DNA from: Chitinophagaceae bacterium
Lineage (GTDB): Bacteria > Bacteroidota > Bacteroidia > Chitinophagales > Chitinophagaceae
Assembly: GCA_016720745.1 (NCBI GenBank)
Contig: JADKKA010000019.1
Span: forward strand, 806,001-870,000
DNA length: 64,000 nucleotides
Reading direction: 5' to 3'
The notes below the pieces were generated by a model that did no database searches, was not told where the DNA came from, and was given only the letters and a program-made list of their open reading frames with translations. Shown here piece after piece: positions 38,930 to 47,230 of this stretch. The position numbers were made by a program, and so were the translations under genes. Each line of letters opens with the position of its first letter. Positions within the stretch are counted from its first letter, which is position 1.

Positions 38930-39495
38930 AATAAGCAAAAAAAGATACAAGATACAAGAGACAAATAAGCACCGAAATAGAAAATTAAAAAGGTGTCCCA
39001 GAGTTAATGGTTTCTTTTTGCTAGGCGATTGCGTGAAAAAAGAAACAAGATACAAGAGACAAATAAGCACCGAAATAGAAAATTAAAGGTGTCCCAGAGT
39101 TAATGGTTCCTTTTTGCTAGGCGATTGCGTGAAAAACAGATACAAGAGCAAATAGAAAATTAAAAAGGTGTCCCAGAGTTAATGGTTTCTTTTTGCTAGG
39201 CGATTGCGTGAAAAAAGAAACAAGAGACAAGAAACAAATAAGCACCGAAATGAAAAATTAAAGGGTACCCGAGAGTTACTGGTTTCTTTTTACTACGCAA
39301 TTGCGTAAAAATCAAAAGCCTTGTAAAAGCGGAGGCCCTTTAATTTCTGATTTTTAGTTTATTTGGTTCTTGTGTCTTGTATCTTGAATTTTTTTTACTA
39401 CGCAATTGCGTAAAAATCAAAAGCCTTGTAAATACGGAGACCCTTTAATTTCTGATTTTTAATTTATTTGGTTCTTGTATCTTGTTTCTTTGTTT
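38930..39495. repeat. Mirrored repeat field between clpC and cmk
   Basis: About four direct copies of a unit carry 'gatacaagagacaaataagcaccg', 'aaaggtgtcccagagttaatgg' and 'gctaggcgattgcgtgaaaa'. Then the palindrome TACGCAATTGCGTA appears twice (39293-39306 and 39398-39411), each followed by 'aatcaaaagccttgtaaa', then inverted words 'ggttcttgtatcttgtttc'. The field is AT-rich, carries no credible ORF, and fills a 700-bp gap. Confidence 0.8.
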
Positions 39496-39559
39496 TTTAG
39501 ATAATATCCCAATATCTACGCCCCCGCTTCAACTGAATACTTAATTTTGTCCCTGAATC

Positions 39560-40255
39560 ATGTCAAGGAAAATCATCATAACCATCGATGGCTGGAGCAG
39601 TTGCGGCAAAAGCACACTGGCTAAGCAACTGGCCAGGGAGCTGGGTTATGTATATGTTGACAGTGGTGCTATGTACCGGGCTATCACGCTTTACTTTTTG
39701 CGGAATCATATTGACTGGACAGAAAAGGAAGAAGTAATGCAGGCCCTGAAGGATATCAACCTGGAGTTTGTATTCAATAGCTCCAAGAATGTGAGTGAGA
39801 TTTATTTGAATGATGAGAATGTGGAGTATGTGATCCGTGACCTGGTGGTGGCTGAAAAAGTAAGTGATATTGCTGCCATCAAAGAAGTGCGGGATTTTGC
39901 GGTTGCCCAGCAGCAGAAAATGGGGGCGAAGAAAGGAATTGTTATGGATGGAAGGGATATTGGGACCGTAGTATTCCCTAAAGCCGAGCTGAAAATATTC
40001 ATGACCGCAGATAACGGCATTCGGGTAGAAAGGCGGTTCCGTGAGTTATTTGATAAAAACCCAAATGTCAGTATTGAAGAAGTAAAGAATAACCTGGAAA
40101 TGCGGGATTATATTGATTCTCACCGGGAGGTTAGCCCCCTTAGGCAGGCAGATGATGCACTGGTATTAGATAATACCCATCTCAATGAAAAAGAGCAGTT
40201 TGAAAAAGCCTTAAACTGGGTGAAACTGAAATTGTCAGAAAAAAAAATCGGTTAA
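39560..40255 (+). CDS. cmk: Cytidylate kinase
   Basis: 231 residues. P-loop IDGWSSCGKSTLAKQLA (family usually GPAGSGKST; here Ser-Ser-Cys replaces Ala-Gly-Ser-like residues), VDSGAMYRAITLYFL, MDGRDIGTVVFPKAELKIFM and the late RDYIDSHREVSPLRQADDAL. It phosphorylates CMP/dCMP. The 290 bp after it hold no supported gene. Confidence 0.95.
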   Translation: MSRKIIITIDGWSSCGKSTLAKQLARELGYVYVDSGAMYRAITLYFLRNHIDWTEKEEVMQALKDINLEFVFNSSKNVSEIYLNDENVEYVIRDLVVAEKVSDIAAIKEVRDFAVAQQQKMGAKKGIVMDGRDIGTVVFPKAELKIFMTADNGIRVERRFRELFDKNPNVSIEEVKNNLEMRDYIDSHREVSPLRQADDALVLDNTHLNEKEQFEKALNWVKLKLSEKKIG

Positions 40256-40555
40256 AGCTTGCATATCCGAAAAACACGAAGTAATTTTACAGCCGCTAGA
40301 ATAATCCGTACCAGTACTCCTCCGTTAAAGCCACTTTTCAATCCAACTATTTTTCTATGTAAGGAACTGCCTCAGGGCTCTTGCAGACCTGTATGTATTA
40401 TCCAATCCCTCTGTATCCACCAACTGATTCCATTCTATCCTCAAAGCCCGAAATTCAATCCTTTCTGATGACCTGTTCCAGTAACTGTGATCACCGTTAA
40501 CGCGGATGAATCAACTCGTCATATTCTTAAACATTGAATTTTTAAAACTTTGAGC

Positions 40556-42691
40556 ATGAAAAAGAACATTTTTACTATTATCACATTATTTGGACTGCTG
40601 TTTTCCGGCAATCTGATTGCCCAGACTCTTACAGCATCACCTTCCACGATTGTACAACCCAGTTCTGGTACTGTATCTGTTACCCTGACCCGTTCCGGTT
40701 CCTGGGGTTCTTCAGGAAGCTATAGTCTTACTACCAGTTCTGCTACTGGTATCAGTACGCCTGCATCATTTCCATTTAACTGGGGAACTGGTACCACAGC
40801 TACTATTACTTTTACCACCAGCGCCATAGGAACTTACACCTTTACCCTGACAAGGAATGGAGTGTCACAACAAGCAACAGTTGTTGTGGAAGCACCCGCA
40901 CCGATCGGTTGTAATGGTCAGTATTATGTAAGTTATGGTTCAGCCAATGGGGCCAGTTCTACGACTTCCATGGTTAAACTTGGTTTTGCCGGAAGCACCA
41001 TTACTTCTAATCCTTTTGCTACCAGCCCTACCGGAATAGGTTTCAATGCGATCGGTATCAGTCCGGTTGATGGATTCCTGTATGGTGTTCGTTATGCTCC
41101 TTTACAACTGGTCAGGGTAAGTGCCAATACAACCAGTAATGTAACTGCAATAGGTAATGTAACGGGCACGAGCATTACCAGCTCTGATAATGCTTATGCC
41201 GGTTGCTTTGATGCAAATGGTGATTTCTATTTTATGACAGAGGATAATAATTTTTACAGGATTTCTGGTATCAATTATCCGGCTGCCCCCTTGACTGCTA
41301 CCCTTATAGGTTCTGTAAGTCCGGCCAGCGGATTTTTTGTGGATTTGGCAGTTGACCCTACTAATGGTGACCTGTACGGTGTGGCCGGAGTTGGAGCTTC
41401 CAATAAAAATTTATATAAGGTTAATAAAACCAACGGTACCCTGACTTTGGTTGGTACCTACAGCGGATCTCAGTATATCGCTGCCCTGTTCTTCAATGAA
41501 ACCGGAACCCTTTATGGATACCGTCAGGATGGTACTTATCAGCAAGTTGATAAAACCAATGCTACTCAGGTTCAGGTAGGTACAGCTCCTAATTACACCT
41601 ATGCCGATGGTTGCAGCTGCAGCTTTGGCCGGGTATTTCATGATCTGGACTTTACCGCTAACCCCGGTAACCAGCTTTGCCCGACAATCGCAAACCCGAA
41701 CCCAACATTCCCACTGGTAGTTACTGTAACCAATCAGTCAAACAGTCAGAAAACAGGATTGACCTATACCCTGAATATCAGTGATATTAAAAAGCGTTTC
41801 CGCTTTACTGAATCTGCAGCTACGATCAAGACAAATCTGATTGCTGCGGGATTAGCTACTGCCGGTTCAACTGTTACCCTTTCAACTGAAGCTCCGGCTA
41901 CAGGAACCAACTACAACAAAATTGTAGTAACTGGTTTCCAAACCGGTGGCGTAAATGCCGTGAATAACTTCACTGTTCAGGTTCAGTTGTACACACTTGG
42001 TGGTGTTTATGATCCCGTTCCCCTGCAATCTGTAATTTCTGGTCTGCCAGCCATTATCGGAAGCGTAGATCTCTCAAACGACCCCGGTACTATTGCTCCG
42101 GATGATGCAACTGTGGTTGCTTTCTGCCCTGGTATCACCCTGCCAGTTGAATTCAAATCTTTCACAGCCGTAAGAAACCGTTCTAACGTATTACTGACCT
42201 GGGAAACTTCTATGGAAAAGAATAACAGCGGTTTTGCAGTAGAAAGAAATATCAATGGCAGCTGGCAGCAGATTGCCTGGGTTCCTTCACAGGCAATGGG
42301 CGGAAACAGCGATGCTCCCCTGGTGTACACTTTGACCGATCTGAACAATGTAAAAGGAGTAAGTCAGTATCGTATCCGCCAGGTAGATTTCGACAGCAAG
42401 TCTAAATTCTCTGAAGTACGTTCCGTACGCGGTGAAGGTCAACTGGGACAAACCATTGTTTACCCGAACCCGACAACCAACGGTAAAGTAAATATCATTT
42501 TTGAAGACGGATCAGTTAAAAGAGATATTGCCGTATTCGACATGAGTGGACGCGAGATTCAACAGATGAAAGCAGTTACGACGAACAATATTACAATCGA
42601 GAACCTGAACCCGGGAATGTACATGGTACGGATCATTTCTGTAGAAACCGGTGAGCAGGTGGTGGAGAAAGTAGTGGTGAATAAACGCTAA
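40556..42691 (+). CDS. Secreted protein with type IX sorting domain
   Basis: 711 residues from the ATG at 40556; the in-frame TTG at 40550 adds two residues. Signal peptide MKKNIFTIITLFGLLFSGNLIAQ. A Ser/Thr-rich Ig-like domain (about 24-120) is followed by a propeller-like region of repeated 'VDPTNGDLYGV' blades (about 125-365), resembling DUF6923-type domains. A further beta domain follows, then a linker (PVEFKSFTAVRNRSNVLLTWE). The C-terminal T9SS type A domain carries VYPNPTTNGKVNIIF and GMYMVRIIS. Likely exported by the type IX system and anchored or released at the surface; ligand unknown. Confidence 0.88.
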   Translation: MKKNIFTIITLFGLLFSGNLIAQTLTASPSTIVQPSSGTVSVTLTRSGSWGSSGSYSLTTSSATGISTPASFPFNWGTGTTATITFTTSAIGTYTFTLTRNGVSQQATVVVEAPAPIGCNGQYYVSYGSANGASSTTSMVKLGFAGSTITSNPFATSPTGIGFNAIGISPVDGFLYGVRYAPLQLVRVSANTTSNVTAIGNVTGTSITSSDNAYAGCFDANGDFYFMTEDNNFYRISGINYPAAPLTATLIGSVSPASGFFVDLAVDPTNGDLYGVAGVGASNKNLYKVNKTNGTLTLVGTYSGSQYIAALFFNETGTLYGYRQDGTYQQVDKTNATQVQVGTAPNYTYADGCSCSFGRVFHDLDFTANPGNQLCPTIANPNPTFPLVVTVTNQSNSQKTGLTYTLNISDIKKRFRFTESAATIKTNLIAAGLATAGSTVTLSTEAPATGTNYNKIVVTGFQTGGVNAVNNFTVQVQLYTLGGVYDPVPLQSVISGLPAIIGSVDLSNDPGTIAPDDATVVAFCPGITLPVEFKSFTAVRNRSNVLLTWETSMEKNNSGFAVERNINGSWQQIAWVPSQAMGGNSDAPLVYTLTDLNNVKGVSQYRIRQVDFDSKSKFSEVRSVRGEGQLGQTIVYPNPTTNGKVNIIFEDGSVKRDIAVFDMSGREIQQMKAVTTNNITIENLNPGMYMVRIISVETGEQVVEKVVVNKR

Positions 42692-42716
42692 ATGCTCAGG
42701 GTTTTTTAAATCCTAC

Positions 42717-42747
42717 GGGGATGGCCTTTTGGTCGTCCCCTTTTTTT
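42717..42747 (+). terminator. Terminator of the T9SS cargo gene
   Basis: GGGGATGGCC / GGTCGTCCCC stem (with G-T pairs), loop TTTT, then seven T's. Confidence 0.8.
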
Positions 42748-42748
42748 G

Positions 42749-42808
42749 CAGTCTGTTCAGTCGGTCAGTCGATCAGTTTGTCAGTCGATCAGTTTATCAG
42801 TCTGTCAG
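42749..42808 (+). repeat. Left octamer array flanking the four-helix-bundle gene
   Basis: About seven octamers of the form CAGTYKRT (cagtcggt, cagtcgat, cagtttgt, cagtttat, cagtctgt). The right-hand partner at 43367-43450 is in inverted orientation. Confidence 0.85.
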
Positions 42809-42954
42809 GTATAAAAATCACCATGTAGACGTTTTTAAAACTGGTAGCAGCGTTGAAATAACCAGGAATTTATTGGAAAAAAAGGGCAAGAGGCTGGCGA
42901 AATACACATATAGTTTATTGCAGAAGAAGATAGCTTGTGAAAAAAATCGCAGCT

Positions 42955-43317
42955 ATGTATAGTTTTAAAGATTTACAGGTTTATCAAAAAGCCTTTCAAT
43001 TGGCAATAGAAATTTTCAAAATTTCCGGCACTTTTCCAAAAGAAGAAAAATACAGTTTAACGGACCAGATCAGAAGATGTTCCAGATCGGTCTGTGCAAA
43101 TTTTGCTGAAGCTTATCGTCGAAGGAGGTATCCGTCTTATTTTATCAGTAGACTATCTGATGCAGATGCCGAAAACGCAGAAACAGAAGTCTGGCTCGAT
43201 TTTGCTTTGGCACTAGGTTATATCACTCCGGATGATCATACCCGATTAGTAAGTTTGAAGATCGAAATAGGTAAGTTACTGGGTGATGTCATAAAAAACC
43301 CGGCGAAGTACAAGTAG
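42955..43317 (+). CDS. Four-helix-bundle protein (23S rRNA intervening-sequence protein family)
   Basis: 120 residues from the ATG at 42955 (MYSFKDLQVYQKAFQLAIEI); an in-frame GTG at 42937 is possible. Family motifs are FPKEEKYSLTDQIRRCSRSV, ANFAEAYRRRRYPSYF and VWLDFALALGYI. Relatives occur within 23S rRNA intervening sequences and as Avd in diversity-generating retroelements, where they bind nucleic acid. Cellular function is unknown. It lies alone between two inverted arrays of CAGTYKRT octamers, an arrangement that looks like a small mobile unit. Confidence 0.88.
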   Translation: MYSFKDLQVYQKAFQLAIEIFKISGTFPKEEKYSLTDQIRRCSRSVCANFAEAYRRRRYPSYFISRLSDADAENAETEVWLDFALALGYITPDDHTRLVSLKIEIGKLLGDVIKNPAKYK

Positions 43318-43366
43318 CCCTTTATACAGGCAATATTTATCACCTCAAATACAAAGGACTATTGCA

Positions 43367-43450
43367 CTGACAGTCTGATCGACTGACAGACTGATAGACT
43401 GATCGACTGACAGACTGATAGACTGATAAACTGACCGACTGACGAACTGC
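43367..43450 (-). repeat. Right octamer array flanking the four-helix-bundle gene
   Basis: About ten copies of the complement of CAGTYKRT, ending on the base before the TAG stop of the FKBP gene (43451-43453). Confidence 0.85.
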
Positions 43451-44161
43451 CTATTGCCCTTTCTTCACCTCCAACAACTCTATTTCAAAAAGGAGTGTTG
43501 AGCCACCCGGAATCGGGCCGTAGTCAAAAGCACCATAACCAAGATTGTGCGGGATAACAAATTTGTATTTAGAACCAGCCGGCATCAATTGAAGACCTTC
43601 TGTCCATCCGGGGATGACCCCAGTAAGCGCAAAAGTAATGGGCTCTCCACGGTCATAAGAGTTATCGAATGGGGTACCATTAAGCAATGTTCCTCTGTAA
43701 TGACAGGTAACACTGTCTTTTGTGGTAGGTTTTTCACCAGCACCCTGTATCAGTACTTCATACTGTAAACCGCTGGGCGTTGTTTTAACTTCAGGCCTGG
43801 TTTTATTTTTAGCACAAAATGCTATACCGGAATCAATCCTGGGTTTGGATTTTTCTTCCTGCACTCTGGACATATAATTATTCATTACATTATTGGCCAC
43901 TGTTTCATCGAAAATGGTCTTCTTGCCACCCATCACATCATTGATACCCTGGGTAACAAGGGCTGCTTTAATATTTTTGATACCCTGTTGCTTGTAAAAA
44001 TTAGCCACACTGAGTCCGATCGCATAACTGGCAGAATCGGTCATATTCTTCAGCAAGGGTGCTGCCGGTTTAGGGGTGGGCTTTGGGGTCGGTTTTCCGG
44101 GTTGGGCTATTGCGACCGTCATAGCGGCCATTCCAAAACACAATAAGGTTGTTTTTTTCAT
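43451..44161 (-). CDS. FKBP-type peptidyl-prolyl cis-trans isomerase
   Basis: 236 residues. Signal peptide MKKTTLLCFGMAAMTVAIAQ, a PTPKPTPKPA linker, an N-terminal FKBP dimerisation region (SYAIGLSVANFYKQQGIKNI) and a C-terminal FKBP domain (VTCHYRGTLLNGTPFDNSYD; GVIPGWTEGLQLMPAGSKYK; GGSTLLFEIELLEV). Likely a periplasmic folding helper like FkpA/Mip. A minus-strand -7 box candidate (CAAAAATA, 44184-44191) is upstream. Confidence 0.92.
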   Translation of the reverse strand: MKKTTLLCFGMAAMTVAIAQPGKPTPKPTPKPAAPLLKNMTDSASYAIGLSVANFYKQQGIKNIKAALVTQGINDVMGGKKTIFDETVANNVMNNYMSRVQEEKSKPRIDSGIAFCAKNKTRPEVKTTPSGLQYEVLIQGAGEKPTTKDSVTCHYRGTLLNGTPFDNSYDRGEPITFALTGVIPGWTEGLQLMPAGSKYKFVIPHNLGYGAFDYGPIPGGSTLLFEIELLEVKKGQ

Positions 44162-44251
44162 TTGATCTTTTGATTATTGTCGCCAAAAATACAGGAAGCT
44201 GTCTGAAAATGATGCCCAACAAATGCTAATTTTCAGGCTCAAACCCGGAAT

Positions 44252-44689
44252 ATGCCAATTTTTGAATTGCCTCTCCAGATCCGCTGGTCCGACCTTGACC
44301 CGAATTTTCACCTGCGGCACTCGGTTTATTACGATTGGGCCGCGATGTGCCGGATGGAATTTTTGACCCGAAACGGGCTGACCCCCGCTCTGATGCAGCA
44401 AATGCAGTTTGGCCCGATCATTTTCCGGGAAGAAGCAGTTTTCAGAAAAGAAATTAAATACGGGGAGGAAATCAGTATCAATATGCTGCTGTTAAAAGGG
44501 CGGAGGGACTATTCCCGCTGGACCATTGCACACGAAATCAAAAAAGCAGATCAGACCCTTTGTGCCACGGTGAGTATTGACGGGGCCTGGCTGAATGTAA
44601 AAGAAAGAAAACTCTTCATACCCCCCGATGAAGTTAAAACGGTATTCAGTCAGATTCCCTTTGGGTCCGATTTTGAATGGCAGGATTGA
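44252..44689 (+). CDS. Acyl-CoA thioesterase, hotdog fold
   Basis: 145 residues of the 4HBT type: IRWSDLDPNFHLRHSVYYDW holds the catalytic Asp and the Asn/His context, followed by the long hotdog helix and strands (EEAVFRKEIKYGEEISINML). It would hydrolyse short acyl-CoA or aromatic acyl-CoA thioesters; substrate unknown. Starts ATG MPIFELPLQ. Confidence 0.85.
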   Translation: MPIFELPLQIRWSDLDPNFHLRHSVYYDWAAMCRMEFLTRNGLTPALMQQMQFGPIIFREEAVFRKEIKYGEEISINMLLLKGRRDYSRWTIAHEIKKADQTLCATVSIDGAWLNVKERKLFIPPDEVKTVFSQIPFGSDFEWQD

Positions 44690-44710
44690 GGCGGATATTG
44701 AACATTTGTC

Positions 44711-46075
44711 TTAGAAATTAATCACTTTATCCGGAAACCGGGCGGCATAGCCGTTTACCAGGTTGCGGATAAAACTGTTTTCCCTGTATTGGGTGAGCAG
44801 TGGTTTGAGCGATTCCACTGATTCAGGCCGGGTATTTTCGGGCAGATATCCCATCCCATAAAATTTTCCTTCACAAACCAGGATACAGGATTGATCATTT
44901 CCTTCCAATCCCTTGTCAACAATCGCAAAACTGGGTTCCGCCTGCAAAGTTGCACAGGCTTTTTCCACCCGCTGGTTATAAGCTTCAGCGGGCTCCTTTA
45001 ATTCGCAGGCGCCCAGGCATTCACCTGATTTGATTCCCTCACAGGCATCTTCCCCTTTCTGTAAAAAACAAAGTTTGGGACAGAGCTGGAATTCACGGAT
45101 CAGTTTACGGATCATGGCATGGCCATCCACGAGGTAATGAAAAGTATAAACCGGATGCAGTCGTTTCCGGTTCTTGTCTATGCCCAGACGCAGGTAACCT
45201 CTCCGGTCCTCATATAAAAATATTCCGTAAATATCTTCCCATCTTTTTTGTGAGGTATTAAAGACCGGCCATCTTTTTTTGATCTCTGCTGATTCCAGGA
45301 TACAGGCCATCAGTTCAGTGGCACAGGGCTGGTAGCTGATGGCATATACATGCTGCATAAAATGCTGCTTCTGCCTGCTTTCGGAGTTATTGCTGAAATG
45401 ACTGTTCACCCGGTAGCGGATATTGGTGGCCTTTCCCACATATACCACTTTCCCTTTTTCATTATGAAAATAATACACACCGGGGGTATAGGGTAGGGCA
45501 TCAAAATGTTCTTTGGGAACATTGGGAGGCAGTATCCATTCTTTGGAATTTCTTTGCAGGCTTTTCTGAATATGCTGCTCTTTATCATTCGCCAGCAATA
45601 AATGAAAAATGGTAGCAGTTGCAGCCGCATCGCCTGAGGCCCGGTGCCGGTCGGTGATTTCAATACCCAGTGAGCGGCTCAGTTTACCCAGGCTATAGGA
45701 TGGCAGCCCGGGAATGATTTTGCGGCTTAGTCTTACTGTGCAAAGTTTTTTTGTGTTCAGTTCAAAGCCGGCTTCCCGTAAATGACTTTTTACAAAGGAG
45801 TAATCAAAACTCACGTTATGAGCAATAAAAATCCGGCCCTGCAGCAGCTCAAATACTTTTTCAGCCACTTCTTCAAACCGGGGAGCTTTGGCTACCATTT
45901 GATTGCTGATACCAGTCATGGCACTGATATAGGGCGGAATAGGCTGGCCAGGGTTGATCAGCGTATTGTATTGACCGGTTACTGTCTGGCCATCTGACAA
46001 CTGGATGGATATTTCCGTAATGCCATTGGCTGCGGCATAACTCCCCGTGGTTTCTATATCTACAATGGCATACAT
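44711..46075 (-). CDS. DEDDh exonuclease fused to UvrC-like GIY-YIG domain
   Basis: 454 residues. The N-terminal exonuclease domain (1-165) has VDIETTG (Asp6, Glu8), FIAHNVSFDYSFVKSHL and HRASGDAAATATIF, as in DNA polymerase III epsilon. The GIY-YIG domain (about 195-275) has TPGVYYFHNEKGKVVYVGKA and the UvrC N-terminal pattern, followed by a cysteine-bearing region (CFLQKGEDACEG...CLGACEL) like the UvrC Cys-rich segment. Such fusions resemble Cho/UvrC-like incision nucleases with added 3'-5' exonuclease; a DNA repair role is inferred. Confidence 0.88.
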   Translation of the reverse strand: MYAIVDIETTGSYAAANGITEISIQLSDGQTVTGQYNTLINPGQPIPPYISAMTGISNQMVAKAPRFEEVAEKVFELLQGRIFIAHNVSFDYSFVKSHLREAGFELNTKKLCTVRLSRKIIPGLPSYSLGKLSRSLGIEITDRHRASGDAAATATIFHLLLANDKEQHIQKSLQRNSKEWILPPNVPKEHFDALPYTPGVYYFHNEKGKVVYVGKATNIRYRVNSHFSNNSESRQKQHFMQHVYAISYQPCATELMACILESAEIKKRWPVFNTSQKRWEDIYGIFLYEDRRGYLRLGIDKNRKRLHPVYTFHYLVDGHAMIRKLIREFQLCPKLCFLQKGEDACEGIKSGECLGACELKEPAEAYNQRVEKACATLQAEPSFAIVDKGLEGNDQSCILVCEGKFYGMGYLPENTRPESVESLKPLLTQYRENSFIRNLVNGYAARFPDKVINF

Positions 46076-46165
46076 AACGGTTATCAGGACCTTTATTCAA
46101 TTTGGCAAAGGCGGTTTTTTGGATGTAAATTGGGCAATAAATTTCGTAAAATTTTCCTGCTTTCC

Positions 46166-47119
46166 ATGACTGAAGAAAAGTTTATCATGTTCCGGAACCG
46201 GCTGACCAAGGTCTACCGGCATTTGTCCAAACAGGCCCGCCGGCTAGGTATAAGCTGTTACCGCATATATGACCATGATCTGCCTGAATTTCCGCTTCGG
46301 ATTGAAATCTACGGAGATAAAGTATATGTGGCAGAATACAAACGAAGACATGGAATGACCGATGAAGCCCATGATGAATGGATGGAAAAAAGCCTCTCGG
46401 TACTGATGGATATAGTGGCTGTTCCCCGGGAACATATCTTTTTGAAATTGCGGCAAAGAAAACCCGGTCGGCTCGGGCAGTACCAGAAAGTAGATGCGGC
46501 CCTGCATACTTTCCCTGTGCAGGAAAACGGCTTGCAGTTTATAGTGAATCTCAGTGACTACCTGGATACCGGACTTTTCCTGGATCATCGGGTGACCCGG
46601 CAAATGGTTAAGGAACAGTCGAAGGGCAGGAGGGTACTCAATCTTTTTGCTTATACCGGTTCATTTTCTGTTTATGCAGCCGCAGGTGAAGCAACTGAAG
46701 TTACCACTGTTGATCTGTCCAATACCTACTTAAGCTGGGCATCGGAGAATATGGCCCTGAATGGTTTTACGGATCCTGCTATGTTCCGTTTTGTTCAGGC
46801 CGATGTAAAACAATACCTGGGCACCCTGCCTTCGGGTTATTTTGATCTCATTGTGATGGATCCCCCCACTTTCAGTAATAGCCAGCGGATGAAAGATGTC
46901 CTGGATATTCAACGGGATCATGCCGTCCTGATCAATGAGTGCATCCGGATCATGAAAAAAGGAGGACTGCTTTATTTTAGTACCAACTACACCCGATTTG
47001 TACTGGAGAAAGAAAAAATTCAGCATGCTTCGGTAAAAGACATTACAAAAGCAACCACCGCATTTGATTTCGAAGGAACCAGCACCCGTTACTGTTTTCT
47101 GTTTAATAAAGATGATTAA
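46166..47119 (+). CDS. RlmK-like class I SAM rRNA methyltransferase
   Basis: 317 residues from the ATG at 46166; an in-frame TTG at 46130 adds 12 residues that I do not believe. N-terminal SAFDYRIY-type segment (SCYRIYDHDLPEFPLRIEIY), then the SAM domain with VLNLFAYTGSFSVYAAAGEA, VDLSNTYLSWASENMALNGF and the catalytic DPPTFSNS. It matches the C-terminal half of RlmKL (23S rRNA m7G2069 methylation). The THUMP/RlmL half is not fused here. Confidence 0.88.
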   Translation: MTEEKFIMFRNRLTKVYRHLSKQARRLGISCYRIYDHDLPEFPLRIEIYGDKVYVAEYKRRHGMTDEAHDEWMEKSLSVLMDIVAVPREHIFLKLRQRKPGRLGQYQKVDAALHTFPVQENGLQFIVNLSDYLDTGLFLDHRVTRQMVKEQSKGRRVLNLFAYTGSFSVYAAAGEATEVTTVDLSNTYLSWASENMALNGFTDPAMFRFVQADVKQYLGTLPSGYFDLIVMDPPTFSNSQRMKDVLDIQRDHAVLINECIRIMKKGGLLYFSTNYTRFVLEKEKIQHASVKDITKATTAFDFEGTSTRYCFLFNKDD

Positions 47120-47149
47120 TATTCTATATCCCGCCTGCGCTACAGCTGC

Positions 47150-47210
47150 GGCGGACGGCCCAATATCCTAATATCTCAATATCCTAATATCTCAATATCT
47201 TAATACCCAA
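47150..47210. repeat. Word array after the methyltransferase gene
   Basis: 'caatatcctaatatctcaatat' words, the complement of 4666-4706, starting about 40 bp after the stop codon. Confidence 0.65.
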
Positions 47211-47230
47211 TACCAAATACCTAACCCACT

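Noticed and set aside
40259..40468. 69-codon frame after cmk
   Set aside because: It starts at TTG, has no domain or signal, and looks like open non-coding sequence.
42729..42962. 77-codon frame starting in the octamer array
   Set aside because: Its N-terminal half is the translated octamer repeat.
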